A DNA stretch of 64,000 nt from assembly GCA_014642895.1 (NCBI GenBank), contig BMJD01000001.1, positions 62,001 through 126,000 on the forward strand, given 5' to 3'. Every line of letters starts with the position of its first letter. Position 1 is the stretch's first letter. Source of the stretch: Lentibacillus populi (GTDB taxonomy: Bacteria > Bacillota > Bacilli > Bacillales > Amphibacillaceae). The position numbers and the translations under genes are program-made. The notes below the pieces were generated by a model that saw nothing but the letters and a program-made list of their open reading frames with translations, searched no databases and was not told where the DNA came from. Below are positions 54,510 to 62,353 of the stretch, piece by piece.

Positions 54510-55334
54510 ATGCCAGAATTACCAGAAGTAGAAACCGTAAAAAATACCTTAAAACGTTTTGTAATGGAAAAAACAATTGAGCATATCGATGTTTTTTGGC
54601 CAAATATTATTAAACTGCCAGATGATGTCGAACAGTTTAAACATATTTTAGCTGGTCAAACGATTCATGATATAACACGGAAAGGGAAATTTTTATTATT
54701 CCAGCTTGACGAATATGTACTTGTTTCTCATTTGCGGATGGAAGGGAAATACAGTGTACACCATCACTCGGAGCCCCGCAAAAAACATACACATGTCATC
54801 TTTACTTTTTCTGATGGGGAAGAACTGCGCTACAATGATGTTCGCAAATTTGGGACGATGCATGTGTTTAAAAAAGGAGAAGAATTTGAACAGAAGCCAC
54901 TTGATCAACTAGGCCCTGATCCATTTGATAAAAGCTTTACATTTGATTATTTTTATAAAAAATTAAAGAAAACGGAGCGCAGTATAAAGGCTGCATTGCT
55001 TGATCAGACAATCGTTGCCGGTTTGGGTAATATATATGTTGATGAAACGTTATTTAAGTCGGGTGTCCATCCGCTAAAGAAAGCCAGTAAACTAACGAAA
55101 AAAGAGATTAAAGCGATTCAAAAGGCGTCGATTACGACATTAAAAGAAGCCGTTGCCCAAGGTGGAACAACTATCCGCTCTTATGTAAACGGACAAGGGG
55201 AAATGGGGATGTTTCAGCAAGAACTGTTTGTTTACGGACAGGAAAACAAGGCATGTAAAAATTGCGGCAAACCGATTGTGAAAATGAAAGTCGGCGGAAG
55301 AGGTACACACCTTTGTGTCTCTTGCCAGAAATAG
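54510..55334 (+). CDS. mutM: Formamidopyrimidine-DNA glycosylase
   Basis: Base excision repair enzyme removing 8-oxoguanine and formamidopyrimidines. The 274 residues begin with the catalytic PELPEVETV (Pro at position 2 after Met removal), and include LLDQTIVAGLGNIYVDE and the C-terminal zinc finger with CKNCGKP and CVSCQK. AAGGAGA gives the start at 54510. polA-mutM-coaE order is as in B. subtilis. Confidence 0.98.
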   Translation: MPELPEVETVKNTLKRFVMEKTIEHIDVFWPNIIKLPDDVEQFKHILAGQTIHDITRKGKFLLFQLDEYVLVSHLRMEGKYSVHHHSEPRKKHTHVIFTFSDGEELRYNDVRKFGTMHVFKKGEEFEQKPLDQLGPDPFDKSFTFDYFYKKLKKTERSIKAALLDQTIVAGLGNIYVDETLFKSGVHPLKKASKLTKKEIKAIQKASITTLKEAVAQGGTTIRSYVNGQGEMGMFQQELFVYGQENKACKNCGKPIVKMKVGGRGTHLCVSCQK

Positions 55335-55367
55335 AATTTATCAAATTGAAAATAAGCAGGCGCCTGA

Positions 55368-55431
55368 GTTATCACGCATTAACGGGCTGTAATACCCTCT
55401 ACTGAATGAAGTTTCACTTTATCATTTAGTG
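55368..55431 (+). repeat. Family B repeat, minimal copy (copy 4)
   Basis: Only the two conserved ends remain: TTATCACGCATTAACGGGCTG joined to ACTGAATGAAGTTTCACTTT. The right end continues into TCATTTAGTG, which pairs with CACT/TACTGAATGA to make a hairpin. It defines the ends of the family. It lies between mutM and coaE. Confidence 0.75.
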
Positions 55432-55469
55432 GCTAATGGAACAGCCCTATGAAAGGAGATGCTGCTAAT

Positions 55470-56069
55470 ATGGCATTAATCATTGGTCTGACCGGGAGCA
55501 TTGCAAGTGGAAAGAGTACCGTTTCCTTAATGTTTGATGATTATCAGATCCCGGTAGTTGATGCAGACAAGCTGGCACGTGAGGTTGTACGTCCAGGGGA
55601 GAAGGCGTATGAAAAAATAATTGAAGCATTCGGTCAGGATGTCTTACGGGATAACCAAACAATTGACCGCAAAAAATTGGGAACCATTATTTTTGCTGAT
55701 GAAGCGAAGCGGGATCAATTAAACGGGATTGTCCATCCGGCTGTTCGGGAAAAAATGCTTAAGCAAAGGGATGCATTACAAGAAGCAGGAGCTACCTGTG
55801 TTGTATTGGATATACCGTTGCTTTTTGAAAGTAAACTAACTCATTTTGTGGATAAGACACTGGTTGTATTTGTTGATGAAGAGGTACAATTGGAACGGCT
55901 CATGAAACGAGATAATTATTCAGAGGAAGAAGCAAAACAGCGGATCGCAGCCCAGATTCCAGTTAAGAAGAAGGCAGCAATGGCTGATGCCGTTATTAAT
56001 AACAATGGGACAAAATATCAGTCGTATGCGCAATTGGAGAAAATACTTAAAGAATGGAATGCGATATAA
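55470..56069 (+). CDS. coaE: Dephospho-CoA kinase
   Basis: Last step of coenzyme A synthesis: phosphorylates the ribose 3'-OH of dephospho-CoA. The 199-residue P-loop kinase has GLTGSIASGKSTV at the N-terminus, DADKLAREVV (substrate aspartate) and VLDIPLLFESKL. AAAGGAGAT at 55452-55460 supports the ATG at 55470; an ATG at 55449 lies before that site. It is followed by a strong terminator. Confidence 0.96.
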   Translation: MALIIGLTGSIASGKSTVSLMFDDYQIPVVDADKLAREVVRPGEKAYEKIIEAFGQDVLRDNQTIDRKKLGTIIFADEAKRDQLNGIVHPAVREKMLKQRDALQEAGATCVVLDIPLLFESKLTHFVDKTLVVFVDEEVQLERLMKRDNYSEEEAKQRIAAQIPVKKKAAMADAVINNNGTKYQSYAQLEKILKEWNAI

Positions 56070-56072
56070 TAG

Positions 56073-56101
56073 CCTTGGGTACTCGCCCAAAGGTTTTTTT
56101 A
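56073..56101 (+). terminator. coaE terminator
   Basis: CCTTGGG pairs with CCCAAAGG, followed by TTTTTTT. Confidence 0.92.
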
Positions 56102-56114
56102 TGTAATAAATAAT

Positions 56115-56141
56115 CACATTTCTGCATAAATGTGTTATACT
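56115..56141 (+). promoter_or_regulatory. gapB promoter with overlapping palindromic operator
   Basis: CACATTT-CTGCAT-AAATGTG (56115-56134) is a perfect 7-bp inverted repeat directly upstream of an extended -10 element, TGT-TATACT (56136-56141). A protein bound here would cover the -35 region. In B. subtilis gapB is repressed by CcpN; the operator could be its site, but I cannot confirm the match. Confidence 0.6.
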
Positions 56142-56189
56142 ATTTACAACAATTAAGTTAATGAGTATAACATATTGGGAGGACTACAA

Positions 56190-57221
56190 ATGGACAAAAC
56201 CCGAATTGCTATTAACGGATTTGGTCGTATTGGACGGATGGTATTCCGTCAGGCGATTAAGGATGAACAATTAGATGTTGTTGCGATCAATGCAAATTAT
56301 CCTCCAGAAACACTTGCGCATTTAATTAAATATGATAGTGTTCATGGAATTTTTGACGGGGAAGTGAAAGCGTTTCATGACAAGCTTGAAGTAGATGGGA
56401 AAAAGGTATTGCTGGTCAATTCCCGTGAACCGGAAAAGCTTCCATGGCATGAATTGAACATTGATATTGTTATTGAAGCAACTGGCAAGTTTAACTCAAA
56501 AGAAGGAGCAGGATTGCATCTTTTGGCAGGGGCTAGAAAAGTCGTCATCACTGCACCGGGCAAACAAGTCGATAAAACGATTGTCATGGGGGTAAACCAC
56601 GACACCTATGACCCTGATAGAGATCATGTTATTTCGAATGCCTCCTGTACAACAAATTGTTTAGCACCGGTTGTAAAAGTACTGGACGATCAGTTTGGCA
56701 TACAAAATGGTCTAATGACAACCGTTCACGCCTTTACAAATGATCAGAAGAATATTGACAATCCGCATAAAGATTTACGCAGAGCCAGGGGCTGCACACA
56801 GTCAATTATTCCAACTTCGACAGGTGCAGCGAAAGCTCTGGGTGAGGTGCTGCCACATTTAAACGGAAAATTGCATGGGATGGCATTAAGGGTCCCAACA
56901 CCAGACGTCTCTTTGGTAGATTTAGTGGTCGATTTGCAGCAAGCGGTTACAGTAGATAAAGTCAATAGTGTATTTATAAATGCAGCAGATCAGGAGCTTG
57001 CCGGAATTATTAAATACAGCAGAGAACCACTTGTTTCGGTTGATTATACGACAACAGATTATTCTGCCATTATTGACGGACTTTCAACGATGGTGATGGA
57101 TGATAATAAGGTAAAAGTATTAGCCTGGTATGATAATGAATGGGGTTATTCACATCGGGTAGTGGATCTGGCAAAATACGCCGGAAGCTACATGCATCAA
57201 AAGCAAATGAAAATATCCTGA
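56190..57221 (+). CDS. gapB: Gluconeogenic glyceraldehyde-3-phosphate dehydrogenase GapB
   Basis: NADP-preferring GAPDH used in gluconeogenesis. The 343 residues include INGFGRIGRMVFRQ, the catalytic cysteine 153 in SNASCTTNCLAP, and NEWGYSHRVVDL. INANYPPETLAHL in place of the aspartate-containing loop of glycolytic GapA fits NADP preference. The start at 56190 follows TGGGAGG. A palindrome overlapping the promoter suggests repression during growth on sugar. A family A repeat and a terminator at 57549 follow. Confidence 0.95.
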   Translation: MDKTRIAINGFGRIGRMVFRQAIKDEQLDVVAINANYPPETLAHLIKYDSVHGIFDGEVKAFHDKLEVDGKKVLLVNSREPEKLPWHELNIDIVIEATGKFNSKEGAGLHLLAGARKVVITAPGKQVDKTIVMGVNHDTYDPDRDHVISNASCTTNCLAPVVKVLDDQFGIQNGLMTTVHAFTNDQKNIDNPHKDLRRARGCTQSIIPTSTGAAKALGEVLPHLNGKLHGMALRVPTPDVSLVDLVVDLQQAVTVDKVNSVFINAADQELAGIIKYSREPLVSVDYTTTDYSAIIDGLSTMVMDDNKVKVLAWYDNEWGYSHRVVDLAKYAGSYMHQKQMKIS

Positions 57222-57232
57222 TGGTATTTGTG

Positions 57233-57525
57233 CACAAAGGCGCAAGCGCCCGGTTAGCGACGTATAAACTGGACTGAACCGCAGGAGATAAAGGAAACAT
57301 GCCCCTGCAAAAGGGGTATGCCGACGTTGGGCGCAAAGCCCGCTTTTAGTCGGCCTTCCTTCCTACCCGAGCCGATGTTGACTTATCGTACGGAGGTGAA
57401 GGAAGTTTACTAGTCGCTGGGTGCTGGAGCCGGACGTGGCCTGCTCTGCTGCACGCATAATAGCGCCTCAAATTCTATACTTTCTTTACATACGTAGAAC
57501 AAAGGCGCTTGCACCTTTATTCACA
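57233..57525 (-). repeat. Family A repeat, copy 7, with terminal direct repeat and solo end hairpin
   Basis: It opens CACAAAGGCGCAAGCGCC and, after the long form (with CCCCT-TTTGC-AGGGG and GCCGAC/GTCGGC around GGGC-TTTGC-GCCC on the minus strand), ends in the AT-rich tail. ACAAAGGCGC recurs at about 57500, starting the extra palindrome GAACAAAGGCGCTTGCACC (57498-57516), a lone copy of the element's end hairpin. The whole lies between gapB and its terminator. Confidence 0.88.
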
Positions 57526-57548
57526 TTCTCTAATACTTTCCCCCACTA

Positions 57549-57582
57549 AAACTGATCATGATAGATGTATGATCAGTTTTTG
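57549..57582 (+). terminator. gapB terminator
   Basis: AAACTGATCAT pairs perfectly with ATGATCAGTTT, followed by TTGTG. It lies 330 bp after gapB, beyond the repeat. Confidence 0.8.
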
Positions 57583-57718
57583 TGTTGATTTTCAGAAGAG
57601 CCGGCCATGAATTAAATTTGTTTGTAGCATTAGTGGAATTACTAAAAACATGTTAAAATGAAAGATATAATATTTTTGCGTATTTAATACATAAATGATT
57701 TTTCGGGTGGGGAAATGG

Positions 57719-58099
57719 ATGTCATTAAAAAATATAATCGTAAAGTATTTTAACAATCATGCGGAAACAAGCGAAAATCATCATGATACAACATTACAAA
57801 CCCATTATTATAAAACAACAAAGGATAAAGGATTGCAGATGGTTGAGGAGTACTTCAGTAAATCTGGTGCTTATCAGGTGAATTCGGTTTCCAAAGAACA
57901 CGGAGAAATAAGTGCTTATGTAAAAAAGGGAAGAAAAGCATTTATAATCGTAACGATTATCATGGTAAGACCTTATCAAACGGCGATTGATTTTTCGGTA
58001 ACAACAGAGTCATTATTGCCATTTGACTTTGGATACAGCACGAAGTTAATTCAGCGCTTGTATAACGAATTCAACAAAACATTTCCATTAATTGATTAG
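57719..58099 (+). CDS. Uncharacterised cytosolic protein between gapB and nrdR
   Basis: A 126-residue soluble protein of unknown function. It starts [16 protein letters not shown] after GGGTGGGG and ends [15 protein letters not shown]; a central hydrophobic stretch ([21 protein letters not shown]) looks like beta-strands rather than a membrane helix. In B. subtilis the gene here is speD; this protein is unrelated to SpeD. Similar proteins are, from memory, found at this position in other Oceanobacillus-like genomes. It ends 37 bp before nrdR. Confidence 0.75.
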   Translation: MSLKNIIVKYFNNHAETSENHHDTTLQTHYYKTTKDKGLQMVEEYFSKSGAYQVNSVSKEHGEISAYVKKGRKAFIIVTIIMVRPYQTAIDFSVTTESLLPFDFGYSTKLIQRLYNEFNKTFPLID

Positions 58100-58136
58100 G
58101 CCAAACATACTAATCAAAATGAACGGAGTTGAATAC

Positions 58137-58598
58137 ATGCGGTGTTCAAATTGTCCAAGTAAAAATACGAAGGTTCTGGATTCAAGACCAATTGAGGAAG
58201 GACGCACGATCCGCCGGCGCAGGGAATGTGAACAATGCGGGTTCAGGTTTACTACATTTGAACGGATTGAAGAGGTTCCACTAATCGTTGTAAAAAAAGA
58301 TGGAGCGAGACAGGAATTCAGCAGAGAAAAACTGATTCGCGGTTTAATAAAGGCATGTGAGAAGCGACCGGTGCCACTGGAGAAAATCGAAGGAATTGCT
58401 GCGGATGTTGAAAAAGAACTGCGTAATGGCGGCGTCTCGGAAATCCCTAGTAACGAAATCGGTGAAATGGTGATGGATCGACTATCAGATGTCGATGAGG
58501 TTGCCTATGTCCGATTTGCATCAGTTTACCGCCAATTTAAGGATATTAGTGTTTTCCTGGACGAGTTAAAGGAGCTAATCAATACAGATAAGAAATAA
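58137..58598 (+). CDS. nrdR: Transcriptional regulator NrdR
   Basis: ATP/dATP-sensing repressor of ribonucleotide reductase genes. The 153 residues have an N-terminal zinc ribbon (CSNC at 3-6, later CEQC), the basic segment [10 protein letters not shown] and an ATP-cone (about 47-140). The start MRCSNCPS follows CGGAG. It is just before dnaB-dnaI, as in B. subtilis, with a family C repeat now between nrdR and dnaB. Confidence 0.96.
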   Translation: MRCSNCPSKNTKVLDSRPIEEGRTIRRRRECEQCGFRFTTFERIEEVPLIVVKKDGARQEFSREKLIRGLIKACEKRPVPLEKIEGIAADVEKELRNGGVSEIPSNEIGEMVMDRLSDVDEVAYVRFASVYRQFKDISVFLDELKELINTDKK

Positions 58599-58607
58599 TA
58601 ACAGGAA

Positions 58608-58673
58608 CTTATAGTGCGTGTTCAAAAAGTCGTGCTTATCATTTGGTGACGTTTTGAACACCCTCTTATAGTG
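58608..58673 (+). repeat. Family C repeat, copy 4 (48 bp) with perfect 9-bp target duplication
   Basis: CTTATAGTG at 58608-58616 and 58665-58673 flanks a 48-bp element with inverted ends CGTGTTCAAAAAGTCG and GACGTTTTGAACACC. The size, inverted ends and 9-bp duplication identify a non-autonomous, transposase-mobilised miniature element. It separates nrdR from dnaB. Confidence 0.82.
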
Positions 58674-58701
58674 TTTTCATGCGTAATTTGAGGTGAAACG
58701 A

Positions 58702-60045
58702 ATGAATTTTATAGGAAAGCTTTTGCCTGTAGAGGGGTATATGGTCGTGCAGAAGGGTAATCTGCCAGAAGGGTATATGCGGTCATTAACTCATTTGTAC
58801 CAGCCGTTAATCGGGATAACTGCTGTTATGTTATACCAGACGCTATTGCATGAAATTGAATTGCAGCAAGCTAATGAACCACAGACCCATCATACGTTAA
58901 TGAACTATTTGAATTTGCCCCTGGATGATATTTACCGGGCAAGACTTAAGCTGGAAGGAATCGGTCTGTTGAATACATACAAACATCAGACAGATAAAAA
59001 CGATTATTATACGTACGAATTATTGGAACCATTTGCCCCTGGAGATTTTTTTGAGGATGCGATGCTTACACAGTTATTGTACCATCATGTAGGCGATGAG
59101 AAGTTTACTGTTTTAAAGAATCATTACGTAACTAAACCTCGGCTGCATGGCGGGAACAACGTAACTGCTGCATTCCATGATGTTTTCCAAACATTTCAAC
59201 CGCAAATGGAACCATCTGATCCTGTTAAAGCATCACATGAGGAAAGTAATGTACAGATTGATTTTACCTGGATGAAACAAATGCTAAAACAACGAATGAT
59301 CCCAGAAAAATATATTTTAACCGCCGACAACCGTAAATTAATTTCACAAATGATGGTCTTATATGATTTAGCGGAACATGAAATCGAAAAAGCGGTAATG
59401 TGGGCACTTACTGCGGAAAACAAGCTGGATACAGATGAATTTAAAGTAGCCTGCCATGATCTATTCAAGTCCACTCACCAGCAGTCAGTCATTAAGTTAA
59501 CTGATATAATAGCCAAGCAGGGTAAAACTCAAGTGAAAACAAAACCAGCTACGAAAGAAGAGCAGTTGATTTATGAACTGGAAACAATTTCGCCAAAACA
59601 ACTGCTGGAGGATCTGTCAAGTGGAAACCATGCGTCTGAACAGGATATGAAAATCATCCGGGATGTTATGACAACACAAGGGCTGCCATCTCCGGTTATG
59701 AATGTACTGATTCATTATGTATTGCTGCAATCGAATATGAAACTGTCTAAAGCTTATTTAGAGAAAATCGCCAGTCATTGGTCACGAGCCAATTTACAAA
59801 CGGCAAAAGAAGCGATGGAATTTGCCAAAAAAGAGAAAGCGAAGTCGCAAGCAGGATATGTAAAAAAACAAAATTACCGGAAGCCTGCTGCCAATGAAGT
59901 AGTACCTGATTGGTTTAAAGATCGGAAAAAGAAGCCGGCACAACCGGCAACAACAATAAATCACACAGAAACAGAAGAGGAAAAAGCGGAATTTGAAGCA
60001 CTTTTACGTGAATTTACAAGTAAAAATAATCATTTGCAAGGATGA
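58702..60045 (+). CDS. dnaB: Replication initiation and membrane attachment protein DnaB
   Basis: Primosome protein that, with DnaD and DnaI, loads the replicative helicase in Bacillus. The 447 residues contain DnaB/DnaD family helical domains at both ends (KAYLEKIASHWSRANLQTAKEAMEFAK near residue 360-385 is the DDBH2-like motif) and a basic tail. GAGGTGA gives the start at 58702. It overlaps regulation with dnaI, whose start lies 6 bp after the dnaB stop. Confidence 0.93.
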   Translation: MNFIGKLLPVEGYMVVQKGNLPEGYMRSLTHLYQPLIGITAVMLYQTLLHEIELQQANEPQTHHTLMNYLNLPLDDIYRARLKLEGIGLLNTYKHQTDKNDYYTYELLEPFAPGDFFEDAMLTQLLYHHVGDEKFTVLKNHYVTKPRLHGGNNVTAAFHDVFQTFQPQMEPSDPVKASHEESNVQIDFTWMKQMLKQRMIPEKYILTADNRKLISQMMVLYDLAEHEIEKAVMWALTAENKLDTDEFKVACHDLFKSTHQQSVIKLTDIIAKQGKTQVKTKPATKEEQLIYELETISPKQLLEDLSSGNHASEQDMKIIRDVMTTQGLPSPVMNVLIHYVLLQSNMKLSKAYLEKIASHWSRANLQTAKEAMEFAKKEKAKSQAGYVKKQNYRKPAANEVVPDWFKDRKKKPAQPATTINHTETEEEKAEFEALLREFTSKNNHLQG

Positions 60046-60051
60046 TTTTTG

Positions 60052-60981
60052 ATGGAACCAATCAAATCGACATTAAAAAAATGGATGCAGGATAATAAGA
60101 ATTTCAAGGAAAATTACCTGTCTATCAAACAGCAGGTTCTTCACGATCCCGAGATAGCTGAATTTCTTGCCTTGCATCCGCAATTAACAGAAAACGAAAT
60201 CGATAAGAATCTGATAAAGTTATACGAGTATACAACCCAATCAAAGCAATGCGAAAAATGCGCCTCATTTGGCAAGTGCATCAATATGATTCAAGGATAT
60301 TCTCCAATATTAAAAGCAGATAATAATGAATTACATTTAACATATGAAAAATGCCATAGTCGTGTAGCATATGAAAAACAGAAAGAACAGGAAAATTTGA
60401 TTAACAGCCTGTACATGCCCAAGGATATATTACATGCGAATCTGGACAGTTTGGATATAGATGATACGAGAAGGCAAATTGTCCGGGAATTGATGCTTTT
60501 TTTAAAACAGGCACAAACCGAATTACCAGCGAAAGGGTTTTATTTTTCCGGCCCCTTTGGTGTTGGGAAAACCTATCTTCTTGGGGCGATCGCCAATGAA
60601 CTAAAGAAATTGCACATTTCATCCATGCTTATTTATATGCCGGAATTTGTCCGTGAAATGAAAGGGTCAATCAAGGATGATTCTATCAACAGGAAAATAG
60701 ATTATTTTAAGAAAACAGAAGTTCTGATGTTGGATGATATTGGTGCAGAAACACAGTCTGCCTGGTTCCGTGATGAAATCCTCGGATCAATTTTGCAGTA
60801 CCGCATGATGGAACGATTGCCTGTCTTTTTTACTTCCAATTATAGTTTGGAGCAATTGGAGGAGCAGTTAGCTATATCAAATCGCGGTGGCGTTGAAAAA
60901 GTAAAAGCCGGCAGAATTATTGAGCGAATTAAACAAGTAAGTAAAGAGTTTCTCATGTATGGGGAGAACCGACGCAACTAA
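60052..60981 (+). CDS. dnaI: Helicase loader DnaI
   Basis: AAA+ ATPase that loads the replicative helicase DnaC of Bacillus. The 309 residues have an N-terminal zinc-binding region (CEKCASFGKC), Walker A GPFGVGKT at 167-174, Walker B VLMLDDIGA and an arginine-finger region. AAGGATGA inside the dnaB end gives initiation at 60052. The operon ends in the terminator at 60987. Confidence 0.95.
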   Translation: MEPIKSTLKKWMQDNKNFKENYLSIKQQVLHDPEIAEFLALHPQLTENEIDKNLIKLYEYTTQSKQCEKCASFGKCINMIQGYSPILKADNNELHLTYEKCHSRVAYEKQKEQENLINSLYMPKDILHANLDSLDIDDTRRQIVRELMLFLKQAQTELPAKGFYFSGPFGVGKTYLLGAIANELKKLHISSMLIYMPEFVREMKGSIKDDSINRKIDYFKKTEVLMLDDIGAETQSAWFRDEILGSILQYRMMERLPVFFTSNYSLEQLEEQLAISNRGGVEKVKAGRIIERIKQVSKEFLMYGENRRN

Positions 60982-60986
60982 ATAAG

Positions 60987-61026
60987 GAAGCTAACAGGAT
61001 TAGTGCTATTCTGTTAGCTTCTTTTT
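60987..61026 (+). terminator. dnaB-dnaI terminator
   Basis: GAAGCTAACAG pairs perfectly with CTGTTAGCTTC, followed by TTTTT. Confidence 0.92.
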
Positions 61027-61137
61027 AAACTTTCGGAAGTGTCGGTTTTACTATTGTTGGTAGTTTATCCGGATCATACATTTTTTCACCCTTTTGTCCA
61101 TATAATGTAACAGTTTGGTTCTGGATGAGGGTGATAT

Positions 61138-61992
61138 TTGTTGCTGGAAGTTTATTTTAGTTCTGACAAAGAAGTGATCAGTTTTTGTGAGTATTTATTT
61201 CGTTATAACAAGCAAATTGAATTGCATTGGAAAACAGATGAGGATTGGGGGAATCTACTACAACTGCAATACCAACTGCCAGGCAACAAGACGATGGATT
61301 CAATTGCAAAGGCGATGACCGATGTGTTTATCAATCATCGATTAACCAATATGATCAAACATATTATGGAAGAATACTATTACTATACGAATACGGATGA
61401 GATGGAACGCATCCTGGATTTAACGCATTGGATTTTTTCTGGTGAGGATGATGACAGCCTCCAAGTAAGAAAAAACAAGGATCCCAATCAATTATTGCAG
61501 TCCTTGTTCATTGCTAATATTAAAAACACAACAACGATCCATTATGATTCAATCGTTAAGTTTCGCCTGAAGGTTTTTAAAGATCAATTAATCCATTACG
61601 TTGGACTGGCAATCGACGAATTTAAACGGGAAGAGGATCATCAGGCATTTGTAAACATGTTGCGTGAATACATTGCAAAAAAAGAACCAACCTATAATCT
61701 GATTCATGTATTGCAAGGAAGTACATTTTCATTTTTTAAAGAAAATGGCAAGCCGTTTTCAAAAATGGAATTACGGATGCTGATGCAGAAAGAACCGTTA
61801 TATATTGTCGGACTGGATAAAGATGAATTAAATTTGGCACCTTTAGTCGCGATGGCACCGAAGAAAATAAAAATTTATGGTGACCATCCGTCAGAACCGA
61901 AAACGTTAACCGTGATTAATGTTTTCGAGGAAAAAGTGGAGTTCGAAGCCTATAAAAATTTTCCATTTACTTATTATTTGAAAAATCCATGA
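61138..61992 (+). CDS. ytxC: Sporulation protein YtxC
   Basis: Member of the YtxC family of putative sporulation proteins; molecular function unknown. The 284 residues are soluble, starting VYFSSDKEVISFCEYLF, with a conserved C-terminal half (QGSTFSFFKENGKPFSKMEL). TTG at 61138 (or the TTG directly after) follows GAGGGTGAT. Position between dnaI and thrS is that of B. subtilis ytxC. Confidence 0.88.
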   Translation: MLLEVYFSSDKEVISFCEYLFRYNKQIELHWKTDEDWGNLLQLQYQLPGNKTMDSIAKAMTDVFINHRLTNMIKHIMEEYYYYTNTDEMERILDLTHWIFSGEDDDSLQVRKNKDPNQLLQSLFIANIKNTTTIHYDSIVKFRLKVFKDQLIHYVGLAIDEFKREEDHQAFVNMLREYIAKKEPTYNLIHVLQGSTFSFFKENGKPFSKMELRMLMQKEPLYIVGLDKDELNLAPLVAMAPKKIKIYGDHPSEPKTLTVINVFEEKVEFEAYKNFPFTYYLKNP

Positions 61993-62000
61993 GAAAAGGC

Positions 62001-62029
62001 TTGATTTTCATATCGTGAGAGGCTATAAT
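62001..62029 (+). promoter_or_regulatory. Sigma-A promoter of thrS
   Basis: TTGATT (62001-62006) and TATAAT (62024-62029) are separated by 17 bp. Transcription would begin near 62036, at the start of the T-box leader. Confidence 0.82.
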
Positions 62030-62035
62030 ACGACT

Positions 62036-62309
62036 TATATTATTATTTATTAGGATAATAAGTAAGGATAAGGACAAGATCATTTGCCTATTGTATAAAC
62101 AAGAGATGGGAGCCCGCTGGCTGAAAGCTTCCAATATACAACCGGATGATTACCACCTTTGAACTCTGCTGTCGAACAGATCCAGTAGACAGTAGCGTAC
62201 CATCTGCGTTAAAGATGATGAGCCGTAATAATGATTTACGGGAATTAGGGTGGAACCACGTGTTAAGCGCTCGTCCCTTTGCATAGATGCAGAGGGGTGG
62301 GCGTTTTTA
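62036..62309 (+). promoter_or_regulatory. T-box leader of thrS (threonine specifier)
   Basis: A tRNA-sensing transcription attenuator. The T-box sequence AGGGTGGAACCACG is at 62247-62260. The terminator stem is at 62268-62308 (CGCTCGTCCCTTTGCA with TGCAGAGGGGTGGGCG, then TTTTT). A likely specifier codon ACC (Thr) lies at 62152-62154, followed by A, within GATTACCACCTTTGAAC at the 3' side of stem I. Uncharged tRNA-Thr would stabilise the antiterminator and raise thrS expression. Confidence 0.93.
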
Positions 62310-62353
62310 ATTTTTTTAAAAATCGTTTTAATAAATGATAAGGAGCGATAATC

